A stretch of DNA of 64,000 nt from Novosphingobium fuchskuhlense (lineage in GTDB: Bacteria > Pseudomonadota > Alphaproteobacteria > Sphingomonadales > Sphingomonadaceae), in contig NZ_KQ954244.1 of the NCBI RefSeq assembly GCF_001519075.1, forward strand, positions 885,934 to 949,933, in the 5' to 3' direction. The translations under genes were made by a program, and so were the position numbers. Numbering within the stretch: position 1 is the stretch's first letter; the number at the start of each line of letters is the position of its first letter. Shown here in pieces: positions 16,661-26,769 of this stretch. The notes beneath the pieces were generated by a model. It ran no database searches. It saw only the letters and a list, made by a program, of their open reading frames with translations, and was not told the origin of the DNA.

Positions 16661-18103
16661 CTACTTCGTGTAGGCCTTCACAAGCTCATAGAGATAGGCG
16701 CGGCCGGTCATCAGCGACTTGATCTCGATCCGCTCGTTGAGGCCGTGCACGCCGTTGCCGTCCGGGTTGCCCCAGGCGCCGGGCACGCCGTAGGTCGGGA
16801 TGCCGACCGCGGCGAGGAAGATCCCGTCGGTCGCACCGGTCGACATCGTCGGCACCAGCGGCACGCCGGGGAAGTACTTGGCGGCGAGCTTTTCCATCGG
16901 CCCGATGATCGCGGGATCCATCGGCGGGGTCTTGGCCAGCGGACGCAGCGGCGGGACCGGCGTGATCGTCACGCCCGTATCGGCGACGACGGCCTGCAGT
17001 TCCTTCTGCACCTCTTCGATCGAATGGCCGGGGAAGATGCGGCAGTTGACGTTGGCCCCGGCGCGCTGCGGCAGCGCGTTGTTGGCATGGCCGCCATCGA
17101 TCAGCGTGGCGACGCAGGTGGTGCGCAGCATCGAGTGGAACGTGCGGTCGGTGTTGAGCACGGCTTCTGCCGCGCTATCCGCCGGGTTGGCGGCAATCGC
17201 CTGCATCGCCTTGCCGAGATCATCGGTCCGCGTGGCCCCGGCCTTGGCGAAGAAGGCGCGGGTCGTGTCCGAAAGCTCCAGCTTGAAATCGTAGGCCTGC
17301 AGTTTCACCAGCGCGGCGGCGAGTTCGTAGATCGCATTGTCGCGCACGGGGATCGAGCTGTGGCCGCCGGGATTGCGCGTTTCGAGGCGGAAGTTCTGGA
17401 CGCCCTTCTCGCCGACCTGAATCGATTCGACGACGAGCTTGCCGCCTTCCGACACGCCCTTGCCATCGGTGCGCCCACCGCCGCCTTCATTCAGCGCGTA
17501 GGCCGCATCGATGAGGTCGCGCTTGTTCTTTGCCAGCCATTCGGCGCCGTTGAACGCGTAGGTCGTTTCCTCGCCGCAGGTGAGCGCGAGCTTGAGCGTG
17601 CGCTTGGGTTTGAAGCCCTCCTGCTTGAAGCGGATCAGGGTGTCGACCCAGGTCGCGGCCATCGCCTTGTCGTCTTCCGTGCCGCGCGCGTAGAGGTATC
17701 CGTTCTCCTCGATCAGGGTGAAGGGATCGCGCACCCAATCCTCACGCTTGGCTTCGACTACGTCGAGGTGGGCCAGCAGCAGGATCGGCTTCTCGGTTTT
17801 CGAGGTGCCCGGCATGACGGCGACGAGGCCGCCCTCCTTCGGCTTCTCGGGCGTCGCGAAGATCGTCAGCTGGTCGTCGGTGAAGCCGACCGTCTTGAGC
17901 CGCGCGGCCATGCGCTCTGCCGCCAGCGTGCAGCTGCCGGATGAGAGGGTGGTGTTGGTCTCGACGAGTTCCTTGTAGAGGCTGCGGAATGCCTCCTCGC
18001 CGCCGTAGGGATCGCCCTTGGCGGCCGGCGCGGCGAGCGCGGATCCGGGCATGGTCGAAACGAGCACGGCGGCTGAAATCACGCCGGTCAGCAGCTTGCG
18101 CAT
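16661..18103 (-). CDS. Secreted M20 family metallopeptidase
   Basis: Zinc-dependent exopeptidase/carboxypeptidase-like hydrolase, 480 residues. It starts with a signal peptide (MRKLLTGVISAAVLVSTMPGSALAA), so it acts in the periplasm or outside. Di-zinc site motifs are visible: LLLAHLDVVEAKREDW, RGTEDDKAMAATW (Asp bridging), CGEETTYAF (catalytic Glu pair), ALNEGGGG, a GHSSIP dimerisation-domain segment, and a late histidine in GVHGLNERI. The start is ATG 18103; an in-frame ATG at 18151 would add 16 residues before the signal peptide. Substrate unknown. Divergent from gyrB. Confidence 0.93.
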   Translation of the reverse strand: MRKLLTGVISAAVLVSTMPGSALAAPAAKGDPYGGEEAFRSLYKELVETNTTLSSGSCTLAAERMAARLKTVGFTDDQLTIFATPEKPKEGGLVAVMPGTSKTEKPILLLAHLDVVEAKREDWVRDPFTLIEENGYLYARGTEDDKAMAATWVDTLIRFKQEGFKPKRTLKLALTCGEETTYAFNGAEWLAKNKRDLIDAAYALNEGGGGRTDGKGVSEGGKLVVESIQVGEKGVQNFRLETRNPGGHSSIPVRDNAIYELAAALVKLQAYDFKLELSDTTRAFFAKAGATRTDDLGKAMQAIAANPADSAAEAVLNTDRTFHSMLRTTCVATLIDGGHANNALPQRAGANVNCRIFPGHSIEEVQKELQAVVADTGVTITPVPPLRPLAKTPPMDPAIIGPMEKLAAKYFPGVPLVPTMSTGATDGIFLAAVGIPTYGVPGAWGNPDGNGVHGLNERIEIKSLMTGRAYLYELVKAYTK

Positions 18104-18113
18104 GGAGCGATAA

Positions 18114-20815
<2,702 letters not shown>

Positions 20816-20816
<1 letters not shown>

Positions 20817-21073
20817 TGGCTGGGGCTACTCTCGCCGAAATCCCCTGGGATCAGGCGGCCACGATGATCGATCTGGAAGGGCGCGTGCCGATCATCGGCA
20901 CGATCCGCGAGTGCGCGCTGCACTTCACGCTCTACAAGCCGCACGCGCGGGAGAACGCCCGGCTGCTGCTGACCGTGCCGGTGCACCGCGAAGGCCGCGC
21001 GACGCGGACGTGGCTGCTGGAGCCGGCGGAGATCGCGGTGCTGGCGGCGAGGCTGAACGAAGAAGAGCAATAG
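20816..21073 (+). CDS. Small conserved-looking protein coupled to gyrB, unknown function
   Basis: An 85-residue protein, MAGATLAEIPWDQAATMIDL at the start, without signal peptide, membrane segment or known motif. It reads as a mixed alpha/beta cytoplasmic protein (IIGTIRECALHFTLYKPHAR...RLLLTVPVHREGRATRTWLL). Its ATG shares bases with the gyrB stop (TGATG), so its synthesis is tied to gyrB. Codon use is like the neighbours. I do not recognise the family. Confidence 0.6.
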
Positions 21074-21534
21074 CAGGGGCCAGCGGCCCTGCGCGCCGTT
21101 AGTCGGTGTTGGATTTGGCGGCGCCTCGGGGCGGCATCCGGGCAGGAGGAGATCGCGCGGCCGGTGCGGCGCCTGCATGACCCTTGGGAGGGACTGCGGG
21201 GCGGCACGCCATGAACTGCATCGTGTGCGAATGGCCGGATGGGGCAGGACCTGACCCGGCTCGACCTCATCCCGTCAGTGTCCGGACCCGGGGGCGGCTC
21301 GCATACCAGCCGGGCTCCTGAGGCGTGCTGCCCCTGGCACTGAACGGTGCTGGCGTGGGTGAATGCCTGGCCAAGGATTGGAGACGACAGTCCCGCCTTG
21401 AACCCGCAGCCCACACCGGCCGCGCTGGCCCCAGGCATGACGCCTCGGGCCAGAAGAGCGAGTGCGAGGCTGGCCTTGCCGGCTCCCGATCTGGGCGGGG
21501 CGTTTAACCTATTTGGTTTGTTTTGTCAAGATGG
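21074..21534. other. 461-bp stretch without a recognisable gene
   Basis: Right after the stop a GC hairpin (gcaggggcc agc ggccctgc, 21073-21092) may help end gyrB transcription, though no T-tract follows. The rest shows only short overlapping frames with no ribosome-binding sites or conserved motifs. A pyrimidine/T-rich spot (tttggtttgttttgtcaag, about 21514-21532) is the downstream flank of the DUF2442 gene. I considered a structured RNA but could not match one. Confidence 0.5.
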
Positions 21535-21789
21535 TCAGGCCGCCGCCTTGGCGGTTCGCGTCTGATCGCCCTTGCCGGCCAGCAGGCCGGCCACCGAGAT
21601 ATCCTCGTCGATCTCGTCCCAGTGAAGGCCGGCGCGGCTCAGCGAAACGGCAGCGCGCTGTTCGGGCGTGGCGTGGAGCAGGCGCGGGAACCATGCGAGC
21701 GGAACGCCCAGCGTGCGGCCATCATCGAGATCGACCCAGAACGAATCTGCATCGAACCGGACAGCGAGGGGTTCAGGCGAAAAAGTCAT
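21535..21789 (-). CDS. DUF2442 domain-containing protein (possible toxin-antitoxin partner)
   Basis: An 84-residue protein. The pattern AVRFDADSFWVDLDDGRTLG, VPLAWFPRLLHATPEQRAAV and LHWDEIDEDISVAGLLAG is the DUF2442 signature. It overlaps the 3' end of the DUF4160 gene on the same strand, and this DUF4160-DUF2442 order is a frequent two-gene module that has been listed as a putative toxin-antitoxin pair. An upstream in-frame ATG at 21810 would lengthen the overlap. Which partner, if any, is the toxin cannot be told from sequence. Confidence 0.82.
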   Translation of the reverse strand: MTFSPEPLAVRFDADSFWVDLDDGRTLGVPLAWFPRLLHATPEQRAAVSLSRAGLHWDEIDEDISVAGLLAGKGDQTRTAKAAA

Positions 21790-22015
21790 GCCACGCACTT
21801 TCGATTTCATCGCGCCGCGCTTCTATAACACGGTGGAGTTCGGAAAGCACTCGGGGCGAAAAGCCGCGATTGTAGGCGAGCGAAACCTCGGGACGGAGCC
21901 AAAACTTGGCCGTATCGCGCCCCTTGGTCACGTGAACATGCGGCGGCTCGCGCGGATCGCCCTCATTGGCGAAGAAGTGAAACCGGTAGCCATTCCAGGC
22001 GAAAACCTTGGGCAT
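21773..22015 (-). CDS. DUF4160 domain-containing protein (possible toxin-antitoxin partner)
   Basis: An 80-residue protein matching DUF4160: MPKVFAWNGYRFHFFANEGD, then REPPHVHVTKG, AKFWLRPEVSLAYNRGF and a helical end SELHRVIEARRDEIESAWHDFF. The HVHV segment with GD/EPPH is the family's hallmark. The ATG at 22015 is chosen because it gives exactly this N-terminus. It is the first gene of the pair with DUF2442. A family A palindromic repeat (22024-22061) lies immediately upstream, between it and the nrdB 3' end. Confidence 0.83.
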   Translation of the reverse strand: MPKVFAWNGYRFHFFANEGDPREPPHVHVTKGRDTAKFWLRPEVSLAYNRGFSPRVLSELHRVIEARRDEIESAWHDFFA

Positions 22016-22023
22016 GTCGCCAG

Positions 22024-22061
22024 CTCCCGGGAGCGCGAGGGCGATGGCCCTCGCACTTTCC
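22024..22061 (-). repeat. Dispersed palindromic repeat, family A copy 3
   Basis: These 38 bases are the exact reverse complement of 1230-1267. The core forms the same 8-bp hairpin. Position: between the start of DUF4160 and the 3' end of nrdB, so it may also serve as an mRNA 3'-end stabiliser for nrdB. Confidence 0.85.
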
Positions 22062-22070
22062 CTTGGTTCT

Positions 22071-23129
22071 TTACTCCGCCGCGATCCCCGCTGCCTTGAA
22101 CATGTCCGCTTCGGCTTCCTCAACCAGCTCGTTCGCCGGTTCGGCCGACTTTGCCTTGCGGCGCGAGTCGAAGCTCGACCACACGGTGTTCCAGTCACCG
22201 CGGGTGGCGGCCTTGGAGTATTCGGTGGCGCGGGTTTCGAAGAAGTTGGCGTGTTCGACGCCGTTGAGCAGCGGGGTGAGCCAGGGGAGGGGGTGTTCCT
22301 CGATCATGTAGATCGGCTGGAAGCCCAGCTGGCCGAGGCGCCAATCGGCGATGTAGCGGATGTACTTCTTGATTTCCTTGGGGCTCATGCCCGGGACGGG
22401 GCCCTGCTCGAAGGCGAGGTCGATGAAGGCGTCCTCGAGGCGGACGGTCTTCTGGCAGCAATCGATGATGTCTTCCTTCACCGCCTTGGTGAGGCAGCCG
22501 CGTTCCGCCACGAAGGCGTGGAACAGCTTGGTGATGCCTTCGCAGTGGAGCGATTCATCGCGCACCGACCACGAGACGATCTGGCCCATGCCCTTCATCT
22601 TGTTGAAGCGCGGGAAGTTCATCAGCATGGCGAAGCTGGCGAAAAGCTGGAGGCCTTCGGTGAAGCCGCCGAACATCGCGAGGGTGCGGGCGATGTCTTC
22701 ATCGGAATCGACGCCGAACTGCTGCAGGTAATCGTGCTTGGCGCGCATTTCCTCGTATTCGAGGAACATCGCGTATTCGCTCTCGGGCATGCCGATGGTG
22801 TCGAGCAGATGGCTGTAGGCGGCGATGTGCACCGTCTCCATGTTGGAGAAGGCGGCGAGCATCATCTTGACCTCGGTCGGCTTGAACACGCGGCCATACT
22901 TGTCGTGGTAGCAATCCTGCACCTCGACGTCGGCCTGGGTGAAGAAGCGGAAGATCTGCGTGAGCAGGTTGCGCTCGTGCTCCGAGATCTTCTGCGCCCA
23001 ATCGCGGCAGTCTTCGCCGAGGGGAACTTCCTCCGGCATCCAGTGGATCTGCTGCTGGCGCTTCCAGAAGTCGTAGGCCCAGGGATATTCGAAGGGCTTG
23101 TAGGAGCTGCGGGCTTCAAGAAGGGACAT
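22071..23129 (-). CDS. nrdB: Ribonucleoside-diphosphate reductase, beta subunit
   Basis: Radical-generating subunit of class I ribonucleotide reductase, which makes deoxyribonucleotides. In 352 residues the di-iron/tyrosyl-radical site is visible: METVHIAAYSHLL has the E-x2-H-x4-Y spacing of the iron ligands and radical tyrosine, and RDESLHCEG supplies the second E-x2-H pair. The C-terminal tail (EAEADMFKAAG) would dock on NrdA. The start is MSLLEARSSYKPF at 23129. It lies 722 bp downstream of nrdA on the same strand, separated by a PepSY-type gene, so it may not be in a simple nrdAB operon. Confidence 0.96.
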   Translation of the reverse strand: MSLLEARSSYKPFEYPWAYDFWKRQQQIHWMPEEVPLGEDCRDWAQKISEHERNLLTQIFRFFTQADVEVQDCYHDKYGRVFKPTEVKMMLAAFSNMETVHIAAYSHLLDTIGMPESEYAMFLEYEEMRAKHDYLQQFGVDSDEDIARTLAMFGGFTEGLQLFASFAMLMNFPRFNKMKGMGQIVSWSVRDESLHCEGITKLFHAFVAERGCLTKAVKEDIIDCCQKTVRLEDAFIDLAFEQGPVPGMSPKEIKKYIRYIADWRLGQLGFQPIYMIEEHPLPWLTPLLNGVEHANFFETRATEYSKAATRGDWNTVWSSFDSRRKAKSAEPANELVEEAEADMFKAAGIAAE

Positions 23130-23252
23130 GGGACGGATCCTGTGCGGCAAGAAGGCGGACGATAGGCAGGGATGGACGCGCGCGGAAGTTGCCCGCGCGG
23201 GTCAAACACTTGGGGGCGGGGGTTTTTCCACCGCCCGGAAGGGCAGAGTCGG

Positions 23253-23639
23253 CTACTTCCAGAACCAGCGCGGGGTGAGCTTCCGCTCCGCCCGGTTGCG
23301 CCACATCTGGATGTAGAGCCAGAGCCCCGAGACGCTGAAGAAGATCATCGCGAAACCCGACAGCGTGCCGAACACCACGCCCACGGGTCCGAAGCTCTCG
23401 CCCGAGTGCAGGTGATGCAAGAGGCCGATCAGCGCGCGCGGATCGCCGGGCTTGGGTTTGGGCCGGCACATGTAATCCGGCGGGCAGACGAAGGCGGGCT
23501 TCGCGCTCGCCTCGACCTTCGGCTTCTCCCGCTCTCCGCCCGCGAGGAGCGGCACGATTTGGCTGAGCGTGCCCGTCACGGCGATCCAGAGGAGAAAGAC
23601 GCCGAATAAAACCGAAATCCAGCGGTGAAACTTGCGCAC
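23253..23639 (-). CDS. Small PepSY-associated transmembrane protein
   Basis: A 128-residue inner-membrane protein: N-terminal VRKFHRWISVLFGVFLLWIA is the helix that starts PepSY-TM (iron-uptake-associated) proteins, and a second helix pair GVVFGTLSGFAMIFFSVSGLWLYIQMW closes it. A short periplasmic loop holds two cysteines (CPPDYMC). It corresponds to a mini-PepSY_TM protein; larger relatives are thought to be ferric-siderophore reductases. The GTG at 23639 with aaggg upstream is preferred over a TTG at 23675, because the latter lies inside a perfect palindrome that looks like a Fur-family operator. It separates nrdB from nrdA. Confidence 0.75.
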   Translation of the reverse strand: MRKFHRWISVLFGVFLLWIAVTGTLSQIVPLLAGGEREKPKVEASAKPAFVCPPDYMCRPKPKPGDPRALIGLLHHLHSGESFGPVGVVFGTLSGFAMIFFSVSGLWLYIQMWRNRAERKLTPRWFWK

Positions 23640-23658
23640 GACGATAGCCCTTATGCAA

Positions 23659-23675
23659 TTGCGAATTATTCGCAA
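23659..23675 (-). promoter_or_regulatory. Perfect 17-bp palindrome, candidate Fur-family operator
   Basis: TTGCGAATTATTCGCAA reads the same on both strands around a central base. It lies 20 bases before the proposed GTG of the PepSY-type gene, where a repressor would block transcription. The GC-AAT-N-ATT-GC pattern matches Fur/Mur-type sites described for alphaproteobacteria. The metal (iron or manganese) is not known. Confidence 0.6.
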
Positions 23676-23797
23676 ATGTAGCCCGGCCGGAGTGGGCGGG
23701 GCAAGCGGGTACCGTGTCGCGGATTGTAACCGTGCCGGGCAAGCCGCAATGTTTGGCTGATTGTATCAGACAGTCCGACATGGTCACGATCTCGGAC

Positions 23798-23818
23798 GGG
23801 GATGCAGGGCGCATCCCC
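23798..23818. repeat. Hairpin between nrdA and the PepSY-type gene
   Basis: ggggatgc (23798-23805), 5-base loop, gcatcccc (23811-23818): a perfect 8-bp stem 33 bases past the nrdA stop. No T-tract follows on the minus strand, so it is at best a weak terminator or mRNA-end stabiliser. Confidence 0.5.
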
Positions 23819-23850
23819 GGTGCTTCAGGGCAAGGCTTCACTGGCAGGCC

Positions 23851-25938
23851 CTACTGACAAGCCAGGCATTCCTCGTAGTCGGTCTGGCCGCCCGCGCTGA
23901 GTTCCATCACGGGCGCCGCGGCGGTGTTGTCTGCTTCGACGCCGCCAGCGAAACCGGCGCGCTGCACCGACTTCGAACGGAGGTAGTAGAGCGACTTGAT
24001 GCCCTTCTCCCAAGCCTGGAAGTGGAGCATCATGAGGTCCCACTTGTCGACGTCCGCCGGGATGTAGAGATTCAGCGACTGGGCCTGATCGATATACGGC
24101 GTGCGGTCTGCCGCGAATTCGAGCAGCCAGCGCTGGTCGATCTCGAAGCTGGTCTTGTAGACGGCCTTTTCCTCCGGAGAGAGGAAATCGAGGTGCTGGA
24201 CCGACCCGCCGCGCTCGAGGATCGAGTTCCAGACGTTGGTCGAATCCTTCGACTTCGACTGGAGCAGCTTCTCGAGATAGGGGTTCTTGACCACGAAGCT
24301 GCCCGAGAGCGTCTTGTGGGTGTAGATGTTCGCCGGGATCGGCTCGATGCAGGCCGAGGTGCCGCCGCAGATGATCGAGATCGACGCGGTGGGCGCGATC
24401 GCCATCTTGCAGGAGAAGCGCTGCATCACGCCCATGTCCGCCGCATCGGGGCACGCGCCGCGTTCCTGCGCGAGGAGGAGCGAAGCCTCGTCCGCGCGGG
24501 AGGCGATGTGCTTGAACATCTTGAGGTTCCACGCCTTGGCCATGGCGCTTTCGAAAGCGATGCCCTTCTGCTGCAGGAACGAGTGGAAGCCCATGACGCC
24601 CATGCCGACCGAGCGTTCGCGCATCGCGGAATACTTGGCGCGGGCCATCTCGTCCGGCGCGCGGTCGATGTAGTCCTGCAGCACGTTGTCGAGGAAGCGC
24701 AGCACGTCCTCGATGAAGCGCTCGTCCTTGCACCACTCGTCCCAGGTTTCGAGGTTGAGCGAGGAGAGGCAGCACACCGCGGTGCGATCATTGCCGAGGT
24801 GGTCGCGCCCGGTGGGGAGCGTGATTTCCGAGCAGAGGTTCGAGGTCGAGACCTTGAGCCCGAGATCGCGGTGATGCTTGGGCATCGTGCGGTTCACCGT
24901 GTCGTTGAACACGATGTAGGGTTCACCCGTGGCGAGGCGGGTTTCGACGAGCTTCTGGAACAGCGAGCGCGCATCGACCGTGCCGCGCACCGAGCCGTCC
25001 TTGGGGCTGCGCAAGTGGAATTCGGTGCCATCGCGCACCGCTTCCATGAACTCGTCCGTCAGCAGCACGCCGTGGTGGAGGTTCAGGGCCTTGCGGTTGA
25101 AATCGCCCGACGGCTTGCGGATTTCGAGGAATTCTTCGATTTCCGGGTGCGACACATCGAGATAGCACGCCGCCGAACCACGGCGCAGCGAGCCCTGGCT
25201 GATCGCGAGGGTGAGGCTGTCCATCACGCGGACGAAGGGGATGATCCCGCTGGTCTTGCCGTTGAGGCCGACAGATTCACCGATACCGCGCACCTGGCCC
25301 CAATAGGTGCCGATGCCGCCGCCACGGCTCGCAAGCCAGACGTTCTCGTTCCACGTGCCGACGATGCCTTCGAGACTGTCGGAAACCGAATTGAGATAGC
25401 ACGAGATGGGCAGGCCGCGCCCGGTACCGCCGTTCGAGAGGACGGGCGTGGCGGGCATGAACCACAGCTTCGAGATGTAGTCGTAAAGGCGCTGGGCGTG
25501 GTCCTGATCGTCCGCATAGGCATCGGCCACGCGGGCGAAGAGATCCTGATAGCGCTCGCCGGGAAGGAGATAGCGGTCGTCGAGCGTTTCCTTGCCGAAC
25601 GCGGTGAGCAGCGCGTCGCGCTCGGCATTGGTCGCGATCGTGAAGCGGCGCGCGTTGATCGTCTTGGAATCGGAAACCGGCTTGGCCGCTGCGGCGAGCG
25701 CAGTGGCAGCGCCTGCGGTCATTGCCGCGACAAGCGCCTCGCTACCCTTGTCATCCGCATTCATGCCAATCGCCTTTCCATTTCCACCAGCCGGGGCGGT
25801 ATCGCCAGCGAGCGACAGTTCGCTCTGGCCGTCATGCTCACCCACGTTGTCTCCAGTCCTGAAATCCACGCTGGCCGTCCCCTGTTCCATCTGCCGCCTG
25901 CGATCGGACAACCCGACTCGCGACGCGAAATCCATCAT
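23851..25938 (-). CDS. nrdA: Ribonucleoside-diphosphate reductase, alpha subunit
   Basis: Catalytic subunit of class I ribonucleotide reductase, 695 residues. Active-site cysteines are visible in LPISCYLNSVSDSLEG and STSNLCSEITLPTG, the barrel motifs in SQGSLRRGSAACYLD and ERSVGMGVMGFHSFLQQKG, and the C-terminal thioredoxin-reducible pair in EECLACQ. There is no clear N-terminal ATP-cone; the first about 80 residues are low-complexity and poorly conserved-looking, so dATP feedback may be reduced. Tandem ATGs begin the frame at 25938, and an ATG at 25890 (MEQGTASVDF) is an alternative start. Two NrdR-box-like sites lie 133-180 bases upstream. Confidence 0.95.
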   Translation of the reverse strand: MMDFASRVGLSDRRRQMEQGTASVDFRTGDNVGEHDGQSELSLAGDTAPAGGNGKAIGMNADDKGSEALVAAMTAGAATALAAAAKPVSDSKTINARRFTIATNAERDALLTAFGKETLDDRYLLPGERYQDLFARVADAYADDQDHAQRLYDYISKLWFMPATPVLSNGGTGRGLPISCYLNSVSDSLEGIVGTWNENVWLASRGGGIGTYWGQVRGIGESVGLNGKTSGIIPFVRVMDSLTLAISQGSLRRGSAACYLDVSHPEIEEFLEIRKPSGDFNRKALNLHHGVLLTDEFMEAVRDGTEFHLRSPKDGSVRGTVDARSLFQKLVETRLATGEPYIVFNDTVNRTMPKHHRDLGLKVSTSNLCSEITLPTGRDHLGNDRTAVCCLSSLNLETWDEWCKDERFIEDVLRFLDNVLQDYIDRAPDEMARAKYSAMRERSVGMGVMGFHSFLQQKGIAFESAMAKAWNLKMFKHIASRADEASLLLAQERGACPDAADMGVMQRFSCKMAIAPTASISIICGGTSACIEPIPANIYTHKTLSGSFVVKNPYLEKLLQSKSKDSTNVWNSILERGGSVQHLDFLSPEEKAVYKTSFEIDQRWLLEFAADRTPYIDQAQSLNLYIPADVDKWDLMMLHFQAWEKGIKSLYYLRSKSVQRAGFAGGVEADNTAAAPVMELSAGGQTDYEECLACQ

Positions 25939-25956
25939 ACGCCCTGCGGAACAAAA

Positions 25957-25974
25957 GGAGAATATTCATTCTCC
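25957..25974. repeat. Small hairpin in the nrdA leader
   Basis: ggagaat (25957-25963), loop attc, attctcc (25968-25974). A perfect 7-bp stem in the 5' leader of nrdA, about 20 bases before its first ATG, and the arms contain a Shine-Dalgarno-like ggag on the plus strand only. Role unknown. Confidence 0.35.
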
Positions 25975-26070
25975 CTCGGGGCCCGCAGCGACGCCCGCAA
26001 AAAGGTCAAGACCAAGGTCGGCGGCAGTGCAGCCACCGTCATCGCGCGCTAACTCCGCGCAATGCCACCG

Positions 26071-26118
26071 AAACTAGGTTTAGAGGTTCCCCCAGGACCC
26101 GACCACTACCCATAGTGC
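26071..26118 (-). promoter_or_regulatory. Tandem NrdR-box-like operator pair upstream of nrdA
   Basis: Two 16-mers, aaactaggtttagagg (26071-26086) and ccactacccatagtgc (26103-26118), each keep the invariant CTA-N4-TAG core of the NrdR box. The second also has a perfect CACTA/TAGTG inverted repeat. Their start-to-start distance is 32 bp, the three-turn spacing usual for NrdR box pairs. Placement upstream of nrdA fits repression of ribonucleotide reductase by NrdR with ATP/dATP. No nrdR gene is in the window. Confidence 0.7.
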
Positions 26119-26290
26119 CTCAACCGGAATCAGACACAAGAGGGTAAACACCGCATTATCGATTCGGCTCGTCGCACGTACGATTCGTTTCATCGTCATG
26201 ACGACCATGCTGCAGTGCAGCGACGCGTGCGGAAAGCGGCATTTCAAGCCCAAATCTCATCCCCCCTGAAATTTTTTCGGCAGCTCCCCT

Positions 26291-26351
26291 GATCTTGTGG
26301 ACAAGATCGCTGTCCAGACCCTTCACCAAACAAGCCCCCCGATTATCCACT
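26291..26351. promoter_or_regulatory. Palindrome and DnaA-box-like sites upstream of nrdA
   Basis: gatcttgtggacaagatc (26291-26308) is a perfect palindrome with tgtggacaa (one mismatch to the DnaA box complement TGTGGATAA). At 26343-26351 ttatccact again differs from TTATCCACA by one base. In E. coli, nrdAB expression responds to DnaA boxes. The sites are also close to the start of the GlsB-like gene on the other strand. Single-mismatch boxes arise by chance, so this is tentative. Confidence 0.35.
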
Positions 26352-26410
26352 GGCGCGTGGGGTATGGCGCGCGATATGACATGCCCGAAATGCCAAGGCG
26401 GAGCAGGCGC

Positions 26411-26653
26411 GTGTTCAAGCTCATCTCGATCATTGTCAGCGGCTTGTTTGTCGGCCTTGCCGCGCGTTTCCTTTACCCCGGGGCTGTTCCGATGGGTCTG
26501 GGCAAGACGATCCTGCTGGGTATCGCGGGCTCGCTCGTCGCGGGGTTGGCGGCAGGCTGGGGCAGCAGGGGCCAGGACAGCGTGAGCCGCGCCGGGTGCA
26601 TCGCCTCGGTGCTGGGGGCGATGGTGCTGATCTTTATCGGCCGGCATCTGTAA
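26411..26653 (+). CDS. GlsB/YeaQ/YmgE-type small membrane protein
   Basis: An 80-residue hydrophobic protein with three predicted membrane helices: VFKLISIIVSGLFVGLAARF, a middle GKTILLGIAGSLVAGLAAGW, and IASVLGAMVLIFIGRHL. The GLxxGxxARxxxPG-like opening and helix spacing match the 'transglycosylase-associated' GlsB/YeaQ/YmgE family, of unknown function and often stress-induced. The GTG at 26411 with ggagcagg just upstream is preferred; ATGs at 26381 and 26297 in the same frame would give an unusually charged N-terminal extension. Convergent with nadB. Confidence 0.7.
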   Translation: MFKLISIIVSGLFVGLAARFLYPGAVPMGLGKTILLGIAGSLVAGLAAGWGSRGQDSVSRAGCIASVLGAMVLIFIGRHL

Positions 26654-26769
26654 CGGGTCGGCTGTTGGCGGGTGAGCTACCATCTCACCTGAAGGTCATT
26701 GCTACGCTGCGCGCGCCATCACGGCGGCAAGAAGGCTCAGTCAGGGGAGCGCGGTAAGCCTGCCCGCCT

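Noticed and set aside
21074..21534. Possible structured RNA (6S, RNase P, SRP or tmRNA) in the gap after gyrB
   Set aside because: I found none of the conserved signature stretches of these RNAs; only a short GC hairpin is clear.
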